Assembly: GCA_040285825.1 (NCBI GenBank) | Contig: JAUPSS010000003.1 | Location: 2,232,001 to 2,296,000 of the forward strand | Direction: 5' to 3' | From: Eukaryota sp. TZLM1-RC | Taxonomy: Eukaryota > Metamonada: BaSk clade | Length of the DNA stretch: 64,000 bases | Part shown: positions 51,869 through 61,460 of the stretch, one piece after another | Layout of the letters: the number at the start of each line of letters is the position of its first letter | Position numbering within the stretch: the stretch's first letter is position 1 | Translations under genes and position numbers: made by a program | The notes under the pieces: generated by a model | What the model was told of the DNA's origin: nothing | The model's database searches: none | Seen by the model: only the letters and a program-made list of their open reading frames with translations

Positions 51869-54259
51869 TTAAAAACGAATTTCAAGGGAAGACCGACTAG
51901 ACGCCATTTGTTCAAGCATAGCCTTTACTGAACCTCCGATATGGGTTTTCCGAAGATCTAAAGTGGTAAGTGTTCGATTGTATTGAAGAGCATCAGCAAT
52001 GGAAGAACCTCCTTCATCACCAATACGTGTATTGTTCATGAGATTCAAATTCGTCAGTGTTTGATTAGATTGAAGAGCACGAGCAATAGCACAAGCACCT
52101 CTATTTCCAATCATATTACCATATAGATCTAAATTGGTCAGTGCTTGATTAGATTGAAGAGCACGAGCTACTGCAGAAGCACCTTGATCACCAATTCTGT
52201 TATTCCATAGATCCAGTGCAGTTAGTGAGTGGTTGGTTTCAAGAAGTTTAGCGATTGAAAAGGCACCTACTTTACTGATCTGATTGTACCGAAGATCCAA
52301 ACTGGTAATTGTTTGATTAGATTGAAGAGCACCAGCAATGTCAGAAGCTCCCTGATCACTGATCTTATTGTTCTGAAGATCCAAACTGGTGAGGGTTGTA
52401 TTAGATTGAAGCGCGAGAGCGATGTTAGAAGCTCCCTCGTCACTAATCTGATTCTTCCGAAGACTCAGACTGGTGATTGACTGATGAGATTTAATTGCAA
52501 GAGCGATTTCAGAAGCTCCTTTGTCACCAATATTATTGTTCCGAAAATCCAAATTGGTGAGCGCTGTATTAGCTGCAAGAGCACGAGCAATGGAAGAGGC
52601 ACCTTCACCACCAATGCTATTACTGCTCAGATTCAAAACAGTGAGTGTTTGATTAGATTCAAGAGCATGGGCAAGTACAGAAGCACCTTTATTACCGATG
52701 CAATTGTTCCGAAGAATCAATGTGGTAAGGGTTCGATTTGATACAAGAGCATGGGCGATAGCAGAAGCACCTTTATCACCAATTTGGTTTCTCATCAGAT
52801 TCAAACTGACAAGGGTTCCATTTGATCCAAGAGCATGGGCGATAGCAGAAGCTCCTTTATCAGTGATCGATTTACCAGAAAGATCCAAAATAGTTATCGA
52901 ACCATCAACAATACCCTCAATACTTTTTTTAACTACATCCTTCAACTCATTCCAGTTGACGATTGATTTAATCTCATTTAATACTCTTTCCTTAGAGGGG
53001 GCGTCACCTTTAATATTCAAATCCAATGGACCTTTAACTCTGGAATTGACTAGCTGTGACTCTAATTCAACGATTCGTCTTTGCAATTCAGAATTTGTAG
53101 ATTTAAGAGTGACAATTTGCGTAGCTTGTTTGTCAACAATAGCCTTACTAGCAATCAAATCTTGCTCCAATTGAGAAACATTAGCACCGATGGCGACCTT
53201 CTCTTCTTCTAAATCAGCTATTATTGCAGATTGAGCTGTGATGTCAGATTTGAGTTGGCTTTCTGATGAAGAAGGTGAATTGTCAGATAAATGTAACATT
53301 TTTGTTGATAAATCGACAAAACACAACTTGGAAAGTAAATTAACTCCATCAGTAAGATCCTCACCATTCTTGCTCCATTCTTCATACAACTTAACTATTT
53401 CAGATTTAAAGGCTTCACAAGCTTTTAAGTGATTTTCAAATTCCATTTCAAGCCTATTTTTCAATTTTTGGTTGAACCCTGTACCACTTTCAGTTTCAGA
53501 ATGTGAATTAATCATTTCATTGCAGAGTTTAGCATACAGATTTACGTAGTGAGGTTGATGTGTGATTGCCTTAACCAAACTATCAGTGAACTCGTCCAAA
53601 AGAACATTAACTTGGTCATCATTAAGAGCTTTGCTAACTGTTGATTTTCTAGAAAAGATTTCAGTAATCTCCTCAATGATTTTGTCCTTATTGGCACCAG
53701 AAAGCTTGTTCAAAAGCTCTCTACACCGTTTGTTGGCTTCGATACAGGCATCGCTCGGCTGCTTCACTTCTTCGTTTTGAGTAACAACACCATGATCATC
53801 AGCATTGTTGAGTAAGGGCTGGCTGACTAGATCGGACTCAGATGGGCGAGTACGAGACCTTGGTCTTCTACGTCTGGAGTTTGCTCTGGCATTTGCAGAT
53901 CTTTTGTTTCTAGTGCAGTTCTGAATAATGCTATTGTGTACAGAAACCATCTCTAGCAACTGGCTAGTTAGTTCATTATGTCCTGGACATTTATCTTTCA
54001 GACTCATAAGTTCTTGTTTGGAATACTGAATTGCTCCAGATTTCAATTGATGATCTTGCATAGTCAAGTAAATAAGATCTTCGTCGCTACTAGTTTCAGT
54101 ATCACTATCATCAGAAACAACATGAGACTGTACTGAAGCAAATGACCTGTGTATTACTTGGGGTTTCTGCTGAGTCTGGTTTGCTCCATGAAGTGGGAAT
54201 ATTTGTGATGGTTCTTCCCCGGAGGTGCAAGTGCGATCAAGCTTGTTAAACTTCTTCAT
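51869..54259 (-). CDS. eIF4G-like (MIF4G) and leucine-rich-repeat chimera
   Basis: A 796-residue intact, intron-less frame. Residues 79-85, YSKQELM, fit the eIF4E-binding consensus Y-x4-L-hydrophobic and stand in the context found ahead of MIF4G in eIF4G proteins. Residues 110-145 are Arg/Ser-rich and basic. Residues ~172-325 look like the first helical repeats of a MIF4G domain (CRELLNKLSGANKDKIIEEI, then VKAITHQPHYVNLYAKLCNEM and NQKLKNRLEMEFENHL, matching eIF4G's ILNKLTP, FEKAI.EP.F..AYA.LC and LLNRCQ.EFE). It is shorter than a complete MIF4G. Residues ~330-405 are coiled coil. From ~450 to the end are twelve 28-residue LRRs of the ribonuclease-inhibitor/NLRC type (pattern LDLRNN.IGD.GAS.IA.AL.SN.TLT). 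The fusion predicts a translation-initiation scaffold or decoy with an LRR ligand-binding surface. Function is inference. Confidence 0.82.
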   Translation of the reverse strand: MKKFNKLDRTCTSGEEPSQIFPLHGANQTQQKPQVIHRSFASVQSHVVSDDSDTETSSDEDLIYLTMQDHQLKSGAIQYSKQELMSLKDKCPGHNELTSQLLEMVSVHNSIIQNCTRNKRSANARANSRRRRPRSRTRPSESDLVSQPLLNNADDHGVVTQNEEVKQPSDACIEANKRCRELLNKLSGANKDKIIEEITEIFSRKSTVSKALNDDQVNVLLDEFTDSLVKAITHQPHYVNLYAKLCNEMINSHSETESGTGFNQKLKNRLEMEFENHLKACEAFKSEIVKLYEEWSKNGEDLTDGVNLLSKLCFVDLSTKMLHLSDNSPSSSESQLKSDITAQSAIIADLEEEKVAIGANVSQLEQDLIASKAIVDKQATQIVTLKSTNSELQRRIVELESQLVNSRVKGPLDLNIKGDAPSKERVLNEIKSIVNWNELKDVVKKSIEGIVDGSITILDLSGKSITDKGASAIAHALGSNGTLVSLNLMRNQIGDKGASAIAHALVSNRTLTTLILRNNCIGNKGASVLAHALESNQTLTVLNLSSNSIGGEGASSIARALAANTALTNLDFRNNNIGDKGASEIALAIKSHQSITSLSLRKNQISDEGASNIALALQSNTTLTSLDLQNNKISDQGASDIAGALQSNQTITSLDLRYNQISKVGAFSIAKLLETNHSLTALDLWNNRIGDQGASAVARALQSNQALTNLDLYGNMIGNRGACAIARALQSNQTLTNLNLMNNTRIGDEGGSSIADALQYNRTLTTLDLRKTHIGGSVKAMLEQMASSRSSLEIRF

Positions 54260-54639
54260 TGTTTTTGAAGATACTAAAGGAAAGATTGATGATTGAGATC
54301 AGAAAATCTGAAATGAAAAGTTCACCATTCCAATCATCACTTGTTTCAACGAATGATTGGGTGATTAGGGTTCACTTCGAATTTCTGTTTCCTAAATACA
54401 TAGTGATGTTGACGCAAGGTCGCAAAATTCTTAATTTGACCTTCTGACCAATGGCTGTTTGTTCATTTCAAGAAATGCTGTTGCCACAATATGGAGTTAT
54501 TGAGAACGTTGATGTAAAACCATAACCCAATTTTGTGTCAAAATATTAAATTTAGAGAATTTGAAAAATGTTGTTTGTTTCGAATAACAGATTTTTTCTA
54601 TTTTTTCCTGAACTTTTTTTATTAATTTTAATTTTGTTC
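54260..54639. other. Intergenic, upstream of the LRR gene
   Basis: No further gene. A 62-codon frame at 54259-54447 is probably chance. Confidence 0.4.
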
Positions 54640-55545
54640 AAAACCTAGAAAACAACATCTAAAAAATCCATCTCTCTCAAAACAAAAACACTAGATGCAA
54701 CTCTCTCATAGTGAGAACCATGAGAAAGCACAGCATCAGAAACCATCTTCAACATCCCCTTATAAATAGAAAACACAATTCTATTTTGCCAAAACAATCT
54801 GTTGAAACTTCTGTTAGTTCTTCTTTTCACAATCATTTCAAAATCTGCCAAAAAACGTAGAGCCGTTGGAGCAAGTGAACCAATAAGAGAAAATACAAAT
54901 GGATACATATTGTATTTTGCATGCTGTTGGCTGGACAATTTGGACAACAGTTCATTGTATTTTTTGAATTTAAAATTTTCAGCATTTGAAACAGGATTAT
55001 GAATTTCAGAATTAACAAGCCTTTCATTTGAGGCATTACAAGGATCAACCGACATTACATCCAATAAAATGAAGCTTTCATTTATTTAATCCAGTTAACA
55101 TTACATCACCTCTATTATTCTTTTGAAAATCATCTTCCGTATCAAACAGATTTGACAACAGAGGTTCCAATAAGGATTCAATTCCATGAGACCTACACAT
55201 ACAATATCATCTCTTACAGCATCATGAACTTTGCTTCTAAAAGTAATACAATGTTTACAATTTAACAAATGAGTAATTTCGCGCGAACATTTACAGATTA
55301 AATTATGGGGGAAATTATCAGGCCTGACAAAGGAACGAAATCTCATATTCAAAGTTCAAGCAGAATTAGTTAAGAGAGTAACATAAACTTGAGGAATTGT
55401 TGTTTCACACATATCTTGTAAAAGATTTGCAAAAGCGGGATTCTTTTTCTTGGCCAAGCCAAGTCTAACATCAAAATCCAAGGTTTCAAAAATCTTTGAC
55501 AATTTTTGTTGAAGCTTCATACAGCAAAACTGTAAATTAAAATGA
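54640..55545 (-). mobile_element. Family B non-LTR retrotransposon, 5'-truncated
   Basis: Minus strand: linker (FETLDFDVRLGLAKKKNPAF), zinc motif (LICKCSREITHLLNCKHCIT), endonuclease (MDVMSVDPCNASNERLVNSE, KKYNELLSKL, PFVFSLIGS, FWQNRIVFSIYKGML) and the stop at 54645. Two or three frame breaks. It is the best-preserved family B copy here. Confidence 0.85.
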
Positions 55546-55621
55546 GATCGGTTTGAAGTTTCTTGAATTTATTGAGGATAACTTTTGGTCCAAATTTGTG
55601 GTGGTAATTTTTCAAGTTCAC
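55546..55621 (-). mobile_element. Reverse transcriptase scrap interrupted by an LTR element
   Basis: Matches the 11630-11710 RT scrap (AGATCGGT...TTGAATTTATTGAGG). The LTR element at 55622 is inserted at its edge. Confidence 0.5.
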
Positions 55622-55761
55622 TGTTGTTGTTGAACTCAAATTGAATTAGTAGGTTTCTTTGTATTTCGACTGATGACGTGATACTCATTTATAAATCAGT
55701 TTTATTAATAAACAACAGATTTCTCTCTCTCCTTCGTGTGTTCATCTGCCTAACGGCATCA
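55622..55761 (+). repeat. Left LTR of element L1
   Basis: 140 bp, TG...CA, containing AATAAA-type and TATTAATAA sequences that may serve transcription end signals. Confidence 0.9.
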
Positions 55762-55787
55762 ATAATTATTGGCCCTTCTTATTTCAG

Positions 55788-56543
55788 ATGACTGTTCCTT
55801 CTGTCAACCTCCCGTCTCTTTCTTCCATGAAAGTTGAAAGTGTTCTCTTGTTCCTACAAGAGTGGAAGATCTATTCTTCTGTGACTTCTAAGAAAGAGCT
55901 TGTTCCAGCAAGACTCTTGGTCGATTCTTGTCTGTTAGAGTCCCTATCTCTCCAGAAATCCGACGTCTCTTCCAGTGACGATGTTCTTCTTAGACATCTT
56001 CAATCTGTCGTATCGTTCGCCACGTACGAAGATTTTAGTCTGGCTATGTCAGAACTGAAGCTTGATGTCCGTATTGGTGACGTCCGAGAACGTATGTCCT
56101 GTTACCTGCGACGTTTCCTCCAGGTAAAGAGTAGGGCTTCCGGACTGAAGTTACCAGACACAGCTTTTCTGAATCGATTTGCCAGAGGAATTTTTCCCGT
56201 AGGTCTTCAACGTTCTCTACTAGCGAGAATTCGAGATGATGTATTCCCAGATCTTCACTCTCTTGTCGAAACCACTACTGATGAGCTGTTGGACTGCTCT
56301 AGGGTTGCTTCATGGACTCGTGGTTTCAAAACCTCAGTGAATGATGTGGAACGTACGGCTGGCACTAAAACGAGGTCCTCTTGGCGCTCTCAGGATTTAA
56401 AAAATCAATCGTGCTTCAAGTGCCACAAGCCTGGACACATCTCCCGTGATTGTCCATCTAAAATCAAACATGAGGTAAATTATTTGTGTCACACAAACGA
56501 TGCACCAAAGAGTTTAACAAACCCAATATCTTCCCTCTATTGA
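55788..56543 (+). CDS. Gag-like protein with CCHC zinc knuckle
   Basis: 251 residues. The first ~190 residues are helical (VESVLLFLQEWKIYSS, then VLLRHLQSVVSFATYEDF, MSCYLRRFLQVKSR, LNRFARGIFPVGLQRSLL), resembling the capsid-domain helices of Ty3/copia-type gag proteins. At about residues 206-219 is a canonical zinc knuckle, CFKCHKPGHISRDC, for packaging RNA. No protease, integrase, reverse transcriptase or RNase H follows, and the frame stops 41 bp before the right LTR. The intact frame combined with near-identical LTRs suggests recent mobility or selection. It begins 13 bp after the 13-nt motif shared with element L2. A decayed relative is at 50405-50965. Confidence 0.85.
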   Translation: MTVPSVNLPSLSSMKVESVLLFLQEWKIYSSVTSKKELVPARLLVDSCLLESLSLQKSDVSSSDDVLLRHLQSVVSFATYEDFSLAMSELKLDVRIGDVRERMSCYLRRFLQVKSRASGLKLPDTAFLNRFARGIFPVGLQRSLLARIRDDVFPDLHSLVETTTDELLDCSRVASWTRGFKTSVNDVERTAGTKTRSSWRSQDLKNQSCFKCHKPGHISRDCPSKIKHEVNYLCHTNDAPKSLTNPISSLY

Positions 56544-56584
56544 GCCAGTACTGTATTTGTCCTCAGAAAAGTGGGAAAAAGTAG

Positions 56585-56724
56585 TGTTGTTGTTGAACTC
56601 AAATTGAATTAGTAGGTTTCTTTGTATTTCGACTGATGACGTGATACTCATTTATGAATCAGTTTTATTAATAAACAACAGATTTCTCTCTCTCCTTCGT
56701 GTGTTCATCTGCCTAACGGCATCA
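56585..56724 (+). repeat. Right LTR of element L1
   Basis: 140 bp; one substitution from the left LTR (TTTATGAATC against TTTATAAATC). Confidence 0.9.
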
Positions 56725-57396
56725 TCACAAGATTACTCATTCAAATATGGACTGCAACTGGGAACTAGCAGATGAGAATCATTAGGAAATCATCGAGAAA
56801 ATTCATAAATAAATTTTTGCCACCACCCAAGAAAGCTGATTGACACAAAATTGAAGATTTAAATCAAAAACCACCCATATTTGCTGAAGAAAATAAGTGA
56901 CTCTTCAACATTGCTGGTTCTATATCCAATAAATCAGCAAACAATTCTGTTCTCAATGAATTAAAACGACAAAAATCTAATGCGATGCCAAGAGCACAAG
57001 ATCTCCAAATATGGGTTATTCTCCCAGTGTAACAAATTTTAAGCATGAAACATTTAATATGTTTTTCTAAAGAAGAAATTGAATCAAGTTCAGTTTTCAT
57101 TTTTTCCGATATCACTTGCAATTCATTCTGAATTTGAGGCACGTTTCCTAACCAACAACCAAGGAACTTAAAAGCATCACTACTATAATTAGTAAAGGGG
57201 ACAATAGAATCGTTTATCACGAGATTTTGAGCAGAAGAGCCAATGAGAAGGCATTTGCTCAATTTAGATGAAGCCCAATATTTTCATCTGAATCGGCAAT
57301 TTCTTGAGCAACCAATACTAGTAAGTCAAATAAACCAATCAAGGATATATCATCCATATAAGCAACCATTTTTATAGAAGGGTAGTTTTGTGAAAT

Positions 57397-57488
57397 TGTT
57401 GCCTAAAGTCTATTGTAGTAAAGAAAAGTCAATGAGGAAAAGTTGATTTATTTTCTAATCATAACATATAAGCCTTAGGGCGCCAACA
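57397..57488 (-). repeat. 3' LTR of element L2
   Basis: 92 bp, identical to the copy at 58721-58812. Confidence 0.92.
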
Positions 57489-57790
57489 CTGCTTCTTCCC
57501 TTTTTCAAAATAAATCAGCTTATATGAATATGAAACAAAACTATAACAAATAACTAAATAACTATAACTACTAAGAACTAAATACCAAATTCTGATGTTT
57601 TCTATTGTCTACAACTATCTTTGTAGTGATTGGGATTCGCACAAACACTGGTTTTACATTTTTAAGATCGACAATTGATGTACTATGACTCTCTTACATC
57701 AATGTTAGTATAGTGTAGTAAGCAATAACTGAAAAGGGCCTCGTTCCAAGATCTGTGTGTTTGAATACTTTGTTGTGTATGTTTTAATCG

Positions 57791-58218
57791 CTACATAAAG
57801 CGCTCTGCTTCTTCCCTTTTTCGTAAACGAGTAACGTGGTAGTGTCGTTTAGTAAAGGTATCATGGAATCGAAGAATGGATTCGCTAATGATCATGCAGG
57901 GTCTATGTTGGATCAAAGCAACAGTAAACGAAGTAACAAACTTCAGAAATTTGAAGGCGGCGTCTTTTGTTGTTAAAGTACTGGCTTTACGACTAAAAAT
58001 ATCAGAGGAACAAAGACCGTATCTTTGCATTTTAGTACAATAACAGTGGAGGTGGAGTTTCTACTCGTAACCTCGTTTTTGGTCGACTTCTCTTGTGTTT
58101 GGCTCCATAAGGAAGAGAGCTGCTCGAATGAATAAAAGTCCATTGATTCGAGGTAAGGCTCTGTGTCCTTGTTAGGAGGATCCATCACTGGAGTCATCTT
58201 CTCCTTCCATCTCATCAA
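57791..58218 (-). CDS. Element L2 second ORF, frame-shifted in the middle
   Basis: 58218-57973 begins MMRWKEKMTPVMDPPNK, three bases after the stop of the first ORF. An overlapping frame, 58030-57791, continues in the same protein style (MQRYGLCSSDIFSRKASTL, FHDTFTKRHYHVTRLRKREE), so one single-base shift near 58030 probably joins them, by mutation or by programmed frameshift. The combined product would be ~140 residues, Ser/Thr- and Lys-rich at first and basic and aromatic at the end. No known family. It could be captured host sequence. Confidence 0.5.
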
Positions 58219-58220
58219 AT

Positions 58221-58643
58221 TTAGATTATGTGAATTTCTTCATATTCTCCTAATGCAGAAGACGTGTCTAAGGTGGGATTTCCATCCGTTCCCTTTGAGA
58301 CAGGTTCTACAATTGGGAGGGGAGAGAGAGCCAGGTCCGTTCTCGTTACCTCTTCCATTGCTTTGAGGGGAGAGGGAACCGGGTCCGTTCTCGTTACCTC
58401 ATCTGTTTCTTCTTTTCTTTTGAGGGGAGAGGGAGCCGGGTCCGTTCTCGTTACCTCTTCTGTTGCTGAAGATGGAGGGACCTCGTCCACTCTTTCATCT
58501 TCTTCTACTTTAAGGGAGGGGGAGGTGGGATCCGGGTCCGTTGCCTCGTTACCCTCTATATCATGTATATGTGACGCTGGTACCTGCTGCATATTAAGTG
58601 GGGGATTAGAGTCAGAGATATCTGGTTGGAAGATGTCTGACAT
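58221..58643 (-). CDS. Element L2 first ORF, acidic repeat protein
   Basis: 140 residues, intact, starting ~80 bp after the 5' LTR. Strongly acidic and rich in Pro, Glu, Asp, Thr and Ser, with a threefold repeat of EVTRTDPxPSPLK (variants EVTRTDPAPSPLK, EVTRTDPVPSPLK, EVTRTDLALSPL). Likely disordered. The start MSDIFQPDISDSNPPLNMQQ shows no known domain. It occupies the gag position but has no gag features, so it may be a captured gene or a highly diverged accessory protein. Confidence 0.6.
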   Translation of the reverse strand: MSDIFQPDISDSNPPLNMQQVPASHIHDIEGNEATDPDPTSPSLKVEEDERVDEVPPSSATEEVTRTDPAPSPLKRKEETDEVTRTDPVPSPLKAMEEVTRTDLALSPLPIVEPVSKGTDGNPTLDTSSALGEYEEIHII

Positions 58644-58720
58644 GCTGTAAAGTGTCTGGAGATGTTCACTAATGCTGGAGTTATGGTATACCTTTTGACT
58701 TTAAAATGGCCAATAATTAT

Positions 58721-58812
58721 TGTTGCCTAAAGTCTATTGTAGTAAAGAAAAGTCAATGAGGAAAAGTTGATTTATTTTCTAATCATAACATATAAGCCTT
58801 AGGGCGCCAACA
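58721..58812 (-). repeat. 5' LTR of element L2
   Basis: 92 bp; contains TTATATG, a TATA-like sequence, in the sense direction. Confidence 0.92.
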
Positions 58813-59640
58813 AAATACTAAACAAAACAATAATGGGCCTAAAGGATCACCTTGTTTCACACCAGAAGATAATATTAGACCAGATAAAGTAAATATTAAA
58901 TCTAATTCTTTACCATAAAAAGGGTAGAAAAAACTTGATAGCTCAGGAAAATCAGATTTAATTACTTCAAAAATTGCTTTTCGCTTTACAGAATTAAAAG
59001 TATTTTTAAGGTCAAGATTAAAAATAAAGTTATTTTTCTCTGCATTAAAAAAGTATCAGAGGCAATAGCAGCAACAGAAACACCATCAATTGTTTTGATT
59101 CCAAATTGATGAGGATTCAAAAATGTAGAAGTATTGTCTTTTACACGATCGAAGACAATAAAAGCTAATAAACGAGACAAAGATTCACCAACAACAATTG
59201 GGCGTATTCCATCAGGTTTAATTCCATTTATGGCTTTACTAATGCAATCAGACGTGCAGCAAGTAATTCAAAAGGAGGATTAATTTCCAAAACAATTAAT
59301 TGCTGAAAATAATGGGCTAGGTCATCAGCAATTTCGAGAGTACTGCAACACGCTATTTTTAACAGATCAAAAGAAATTCCAGATGGGCCTGCTGCTTTTC
59401 CCTTTCCTTTTGGTAATTTTTGAATAGCTTTAAGAATTTCAATTGCAGTAATAGGATTATCAATCCAAAAAGGACATACATCAGGCTTGCTGCACTTGAA
59501 ATTTGCTTGAGGATGCAACGTTTGAAGTTTTTCAAGGAAAACAGAATTTGTATCAGCCAAAGAATAACAGATTTAACATTGTGATTATTCAAGTAGTTAC
59601 TCAAAGGTTATCCAAAGTTCTAATTGAGAATGCAAGTTAA

Positions 59641-60019
59641 ATAACACAGGAAATTCACAGTTGTATCTAAAACAGGGCCATTCCATTAATATGTGGAGGA
59701 TCTTCATTTTCCACTTTTTCTTTATTTTTTTGGTGTATTGTTGTCAAAAGGCTTCAAAAGTTTGCATTAATTGAGGTGTTTTTCTCAAGAAAAATACAAA
59801 CGGTAAAACTGCTGATCGATGCTTGAAATGCCGAATACCATCCTTCCATAAAAAATACCTCAAGAAATTCATCCATCGAAATGTAATGAATTTGCCTTCG
59901 TTTTGAAAATTTTTTGGGATCAGTTATGTAAGGAAAAAATGCTATCAATATTCTTTGGGAATTTTGTGGTTTTGTTTGTGGTCCTTTCGAACAAAATTTT
60001 GTAAACAATTCTAAAAATT
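59641..60019. other. Between retrotransposons; 95-codon frame of unknown nature
   Basis: The minus-strand frame 59754-60041 (IHYISMDEFLEVFFMEGWY) looks protein-like but no family is recognised. It may be the 5' portion of family C or H. Confidence 0.3.
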
Positions 60020-60250
60020 TTAATTTATTGAATTTGCACACTTGATTAAATTAAATCATAACTAATGGGACGACTATCATTAAACCAAGATTTCCTCTAC
60101 AAAATCTTGATTTGCTTGCTGTCTAGCTAAAGCTTCTCTAATTCGATTGAAAAACCGCGGTAATCTATTAATAATGGCAAATTGAATCCGTGAACGCCAT
60201 AAAAAAATATCAAATCTTTTCATTCTAAAAATTCAACTAATATAGCACCG
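60020..60250 (-). mobile_element. Family C retrotransposon 3' end
   Basis: Last ~55 codons (LWRSRIQFAIINRLPRFFN-type) and the 3' UTR ending CAATAAAT in minus-strand sense. Confidence 0.8.
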
Positions 60251-60329
60251 AGAAAACATTCATTTGAGAAATTGAGCATAATTTTTTGACGACAAATGCT
60301 TTGATAAAAACTGGTCTAGGGCTTTGTCA

Positions 60330-60915
60330 GCTTTAGGTCCGGAAGTGAAAGCGCCCAACAATCAAAATACTAAGCTAAAAATACTTCATCCCTTGGAAGA
60401 CCCTATAATGGATCAACAATTTTACGGAACTCACTGGGAAATTATCCATTGATGGCATTAGAAGTGTTTTCGGTGATAAAAAAGAGAGCACGTGGTAAAT
60501 CTGCAGGACTTTCTGGTGTCTTTATTGATCATGTAAAAGCGGTAATTATTTCTTTAGAGGATTGTTTTGTTTTATTAACCAAATTTTTAACAAAATATTG
60601 ACTGTTCAACTCAAATACCCAGAAGAATTAAGAAGTTCTTGTTTGACTACACTTGTCAAAAATTCAAAAGTGGATGCTCGTCCTATTGCAGTTTCTGAGA
60701 GCTTACAAAATGTTTTTTTCTGCGTGTTGCTTGAGCAGATTCAATGAGAAAGCAACAAATATTTTATTACCCTTTCAATATGGAATTAATACAACTGATG
60801 GAGTTTCTTCAGCGATATCTGCTACAGATGTATTATTTCCCTAAAATGAATCCAATGTTTGTATGTCATTGGATTTTAGTAATGCATTCAATTCACTCAG
60901 TCGTTGTGATGCCTG
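60330..60915 (+). mobile_element. Reverse transcriptase N-terminal fragment, family H-like
   Basis: Encodes KKRARGKSAGLSGVFIDHVK, ARPIAVSESLQNVF, LLPFQYGINTTDGVSSA and LDFSNAFNSLS across three frames. It ends abruptly within the palm region. Confidence 0.78.
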
Positions 60916-61153
60916 TGGGCTAGAGTAAGACATATGTATAGAGAGAGTAATTTATTACGACAAAATATGAGTATAGTAAATTTCAATACCATCATTAGTG
61001 AAGTGTCCACGAATGAACGACAAATAAACATTAAGCTAATATACAAGAATAAAGAGATAAGTCTCTACACTCTAATAGTGTAAAGACTAACACAACTTCT
61101 TCCCCTCCTTTCGACTGTCTCCTCTGGCTCTTCTACAATTAAATACTCATTAC

Positions 61154-61460
61154 AAAGAAACAAAACAAAACAAAACTAATTAAAACACATAAGAAACGAA
61201 ATTCTCCACGGTTAAATCTTCATGAATTCTTTTACAACTTGGAAATCATTAAATTTAAGTACTTGGAAACTTTTCTACACAAAGCAAAAATGATATGATT
61301 CTTTCATAAATTTCCAGTAAAAATTGTACCGCTTGAACGACATAACTTCTCAAAATCATTGAGAAAATGCAAGGCAAAATTTGGAATACATTTGTTGCTT
61401 CACAAATCAAGTTCTTGTAAGTGAATAGGAAATCGTTCAATAAAAGTTTCATTGAGGATT
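61154..61460 (-). mobile_element. Family D retrotransposon 3' fragment
   Basis: Decayed match to the family D C-terminus (VENFVSYVF end) with the (TTTTG)n tail at 61154-61178. Confidence 0.7.

Larger units (their letters stand above)
55622..56724 (+). mobile_element. Small gag-only LTR retrotransposon (element L1)
   Basis: 1103 bp with two 140-bp LTRs (55622-55761 and 56585-56724) that differ at one base. The ends are TGTTG...GGCATCA. A 4-bp target duplication, TCAC, flanks it (55618-55621 and 56725-56728). The motif ATAATTATTGGCC follows the left LTR and a purine-rich tract (GAAAAGTGGGAAAAAG) precedes the right one. It encodes only a gag-type protein, so it is non-autonomous. A related copy starts at 63754. 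Confidence 0.92.
57397..58812 (-). mobile_element. Small LTR element with novel ORFs (element L2)
   Basis: 1416 bp with two identical 92-bp LTRs (57397-57488 and 58721-58812), ends TGTTG...CAACA, and a 4-bp target duplication AAAT (57393-57396 and 58813-58816). On the minus strand ATAATTATTGGCC lies right after the 5' LTR, as in element L1, and a purine tract (GAAAAAGGGAAGAAGCAG) lies right before the 3' LTR. This fixes the orientation. No gag, pol or zinc knuckle is recognised. It sits inside the family H reverse transcriptase. Confidence 0.92.
56860..59640 (-). mobile_element. Family H non-LTR retrotransposon split by element L2
   Basis: Minus strand in two parts. 59560-58813 encodes LQTLHPQANFKCSKPD, KGKAAGPSGISFDLLK, HQFGIKTIDGVS, and in other frames the RT palm with GVKQGDPLGPLLFCLVF. 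57396-56864 resumes after the insertion with YMDDISLIG-type sequence and the post-RT region (SKCLLIGSSAQNLVI, FLGCWLGN). The two halves join cleanly once the 1416-bp LTR element and one AAAT copy are removed. The endonuclease end is missing downstream of 56860. Confidence 0.85.

Noticed and set aside
51869-52900. Regular ~84-bp repeats that could suggest a satellite or CRISPR-like array
   Set aside because: The period equals 28 codons and the units encode LRRs in an intact frame; there are no spacers.
53174-54259. Plus-strand frames inside the LRR gene (for example 52698-53174)
   Set aside because: Antisense shadows of a conserved, repeat-structured coding region.
58264-58650. 128-codon plus-strand Ser/Val-rich repeat protein
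   Set aside because: It is the antisense shadow of the L2 first ORF, whose orientation is fixed by the purine tract and the 13-nt motif.
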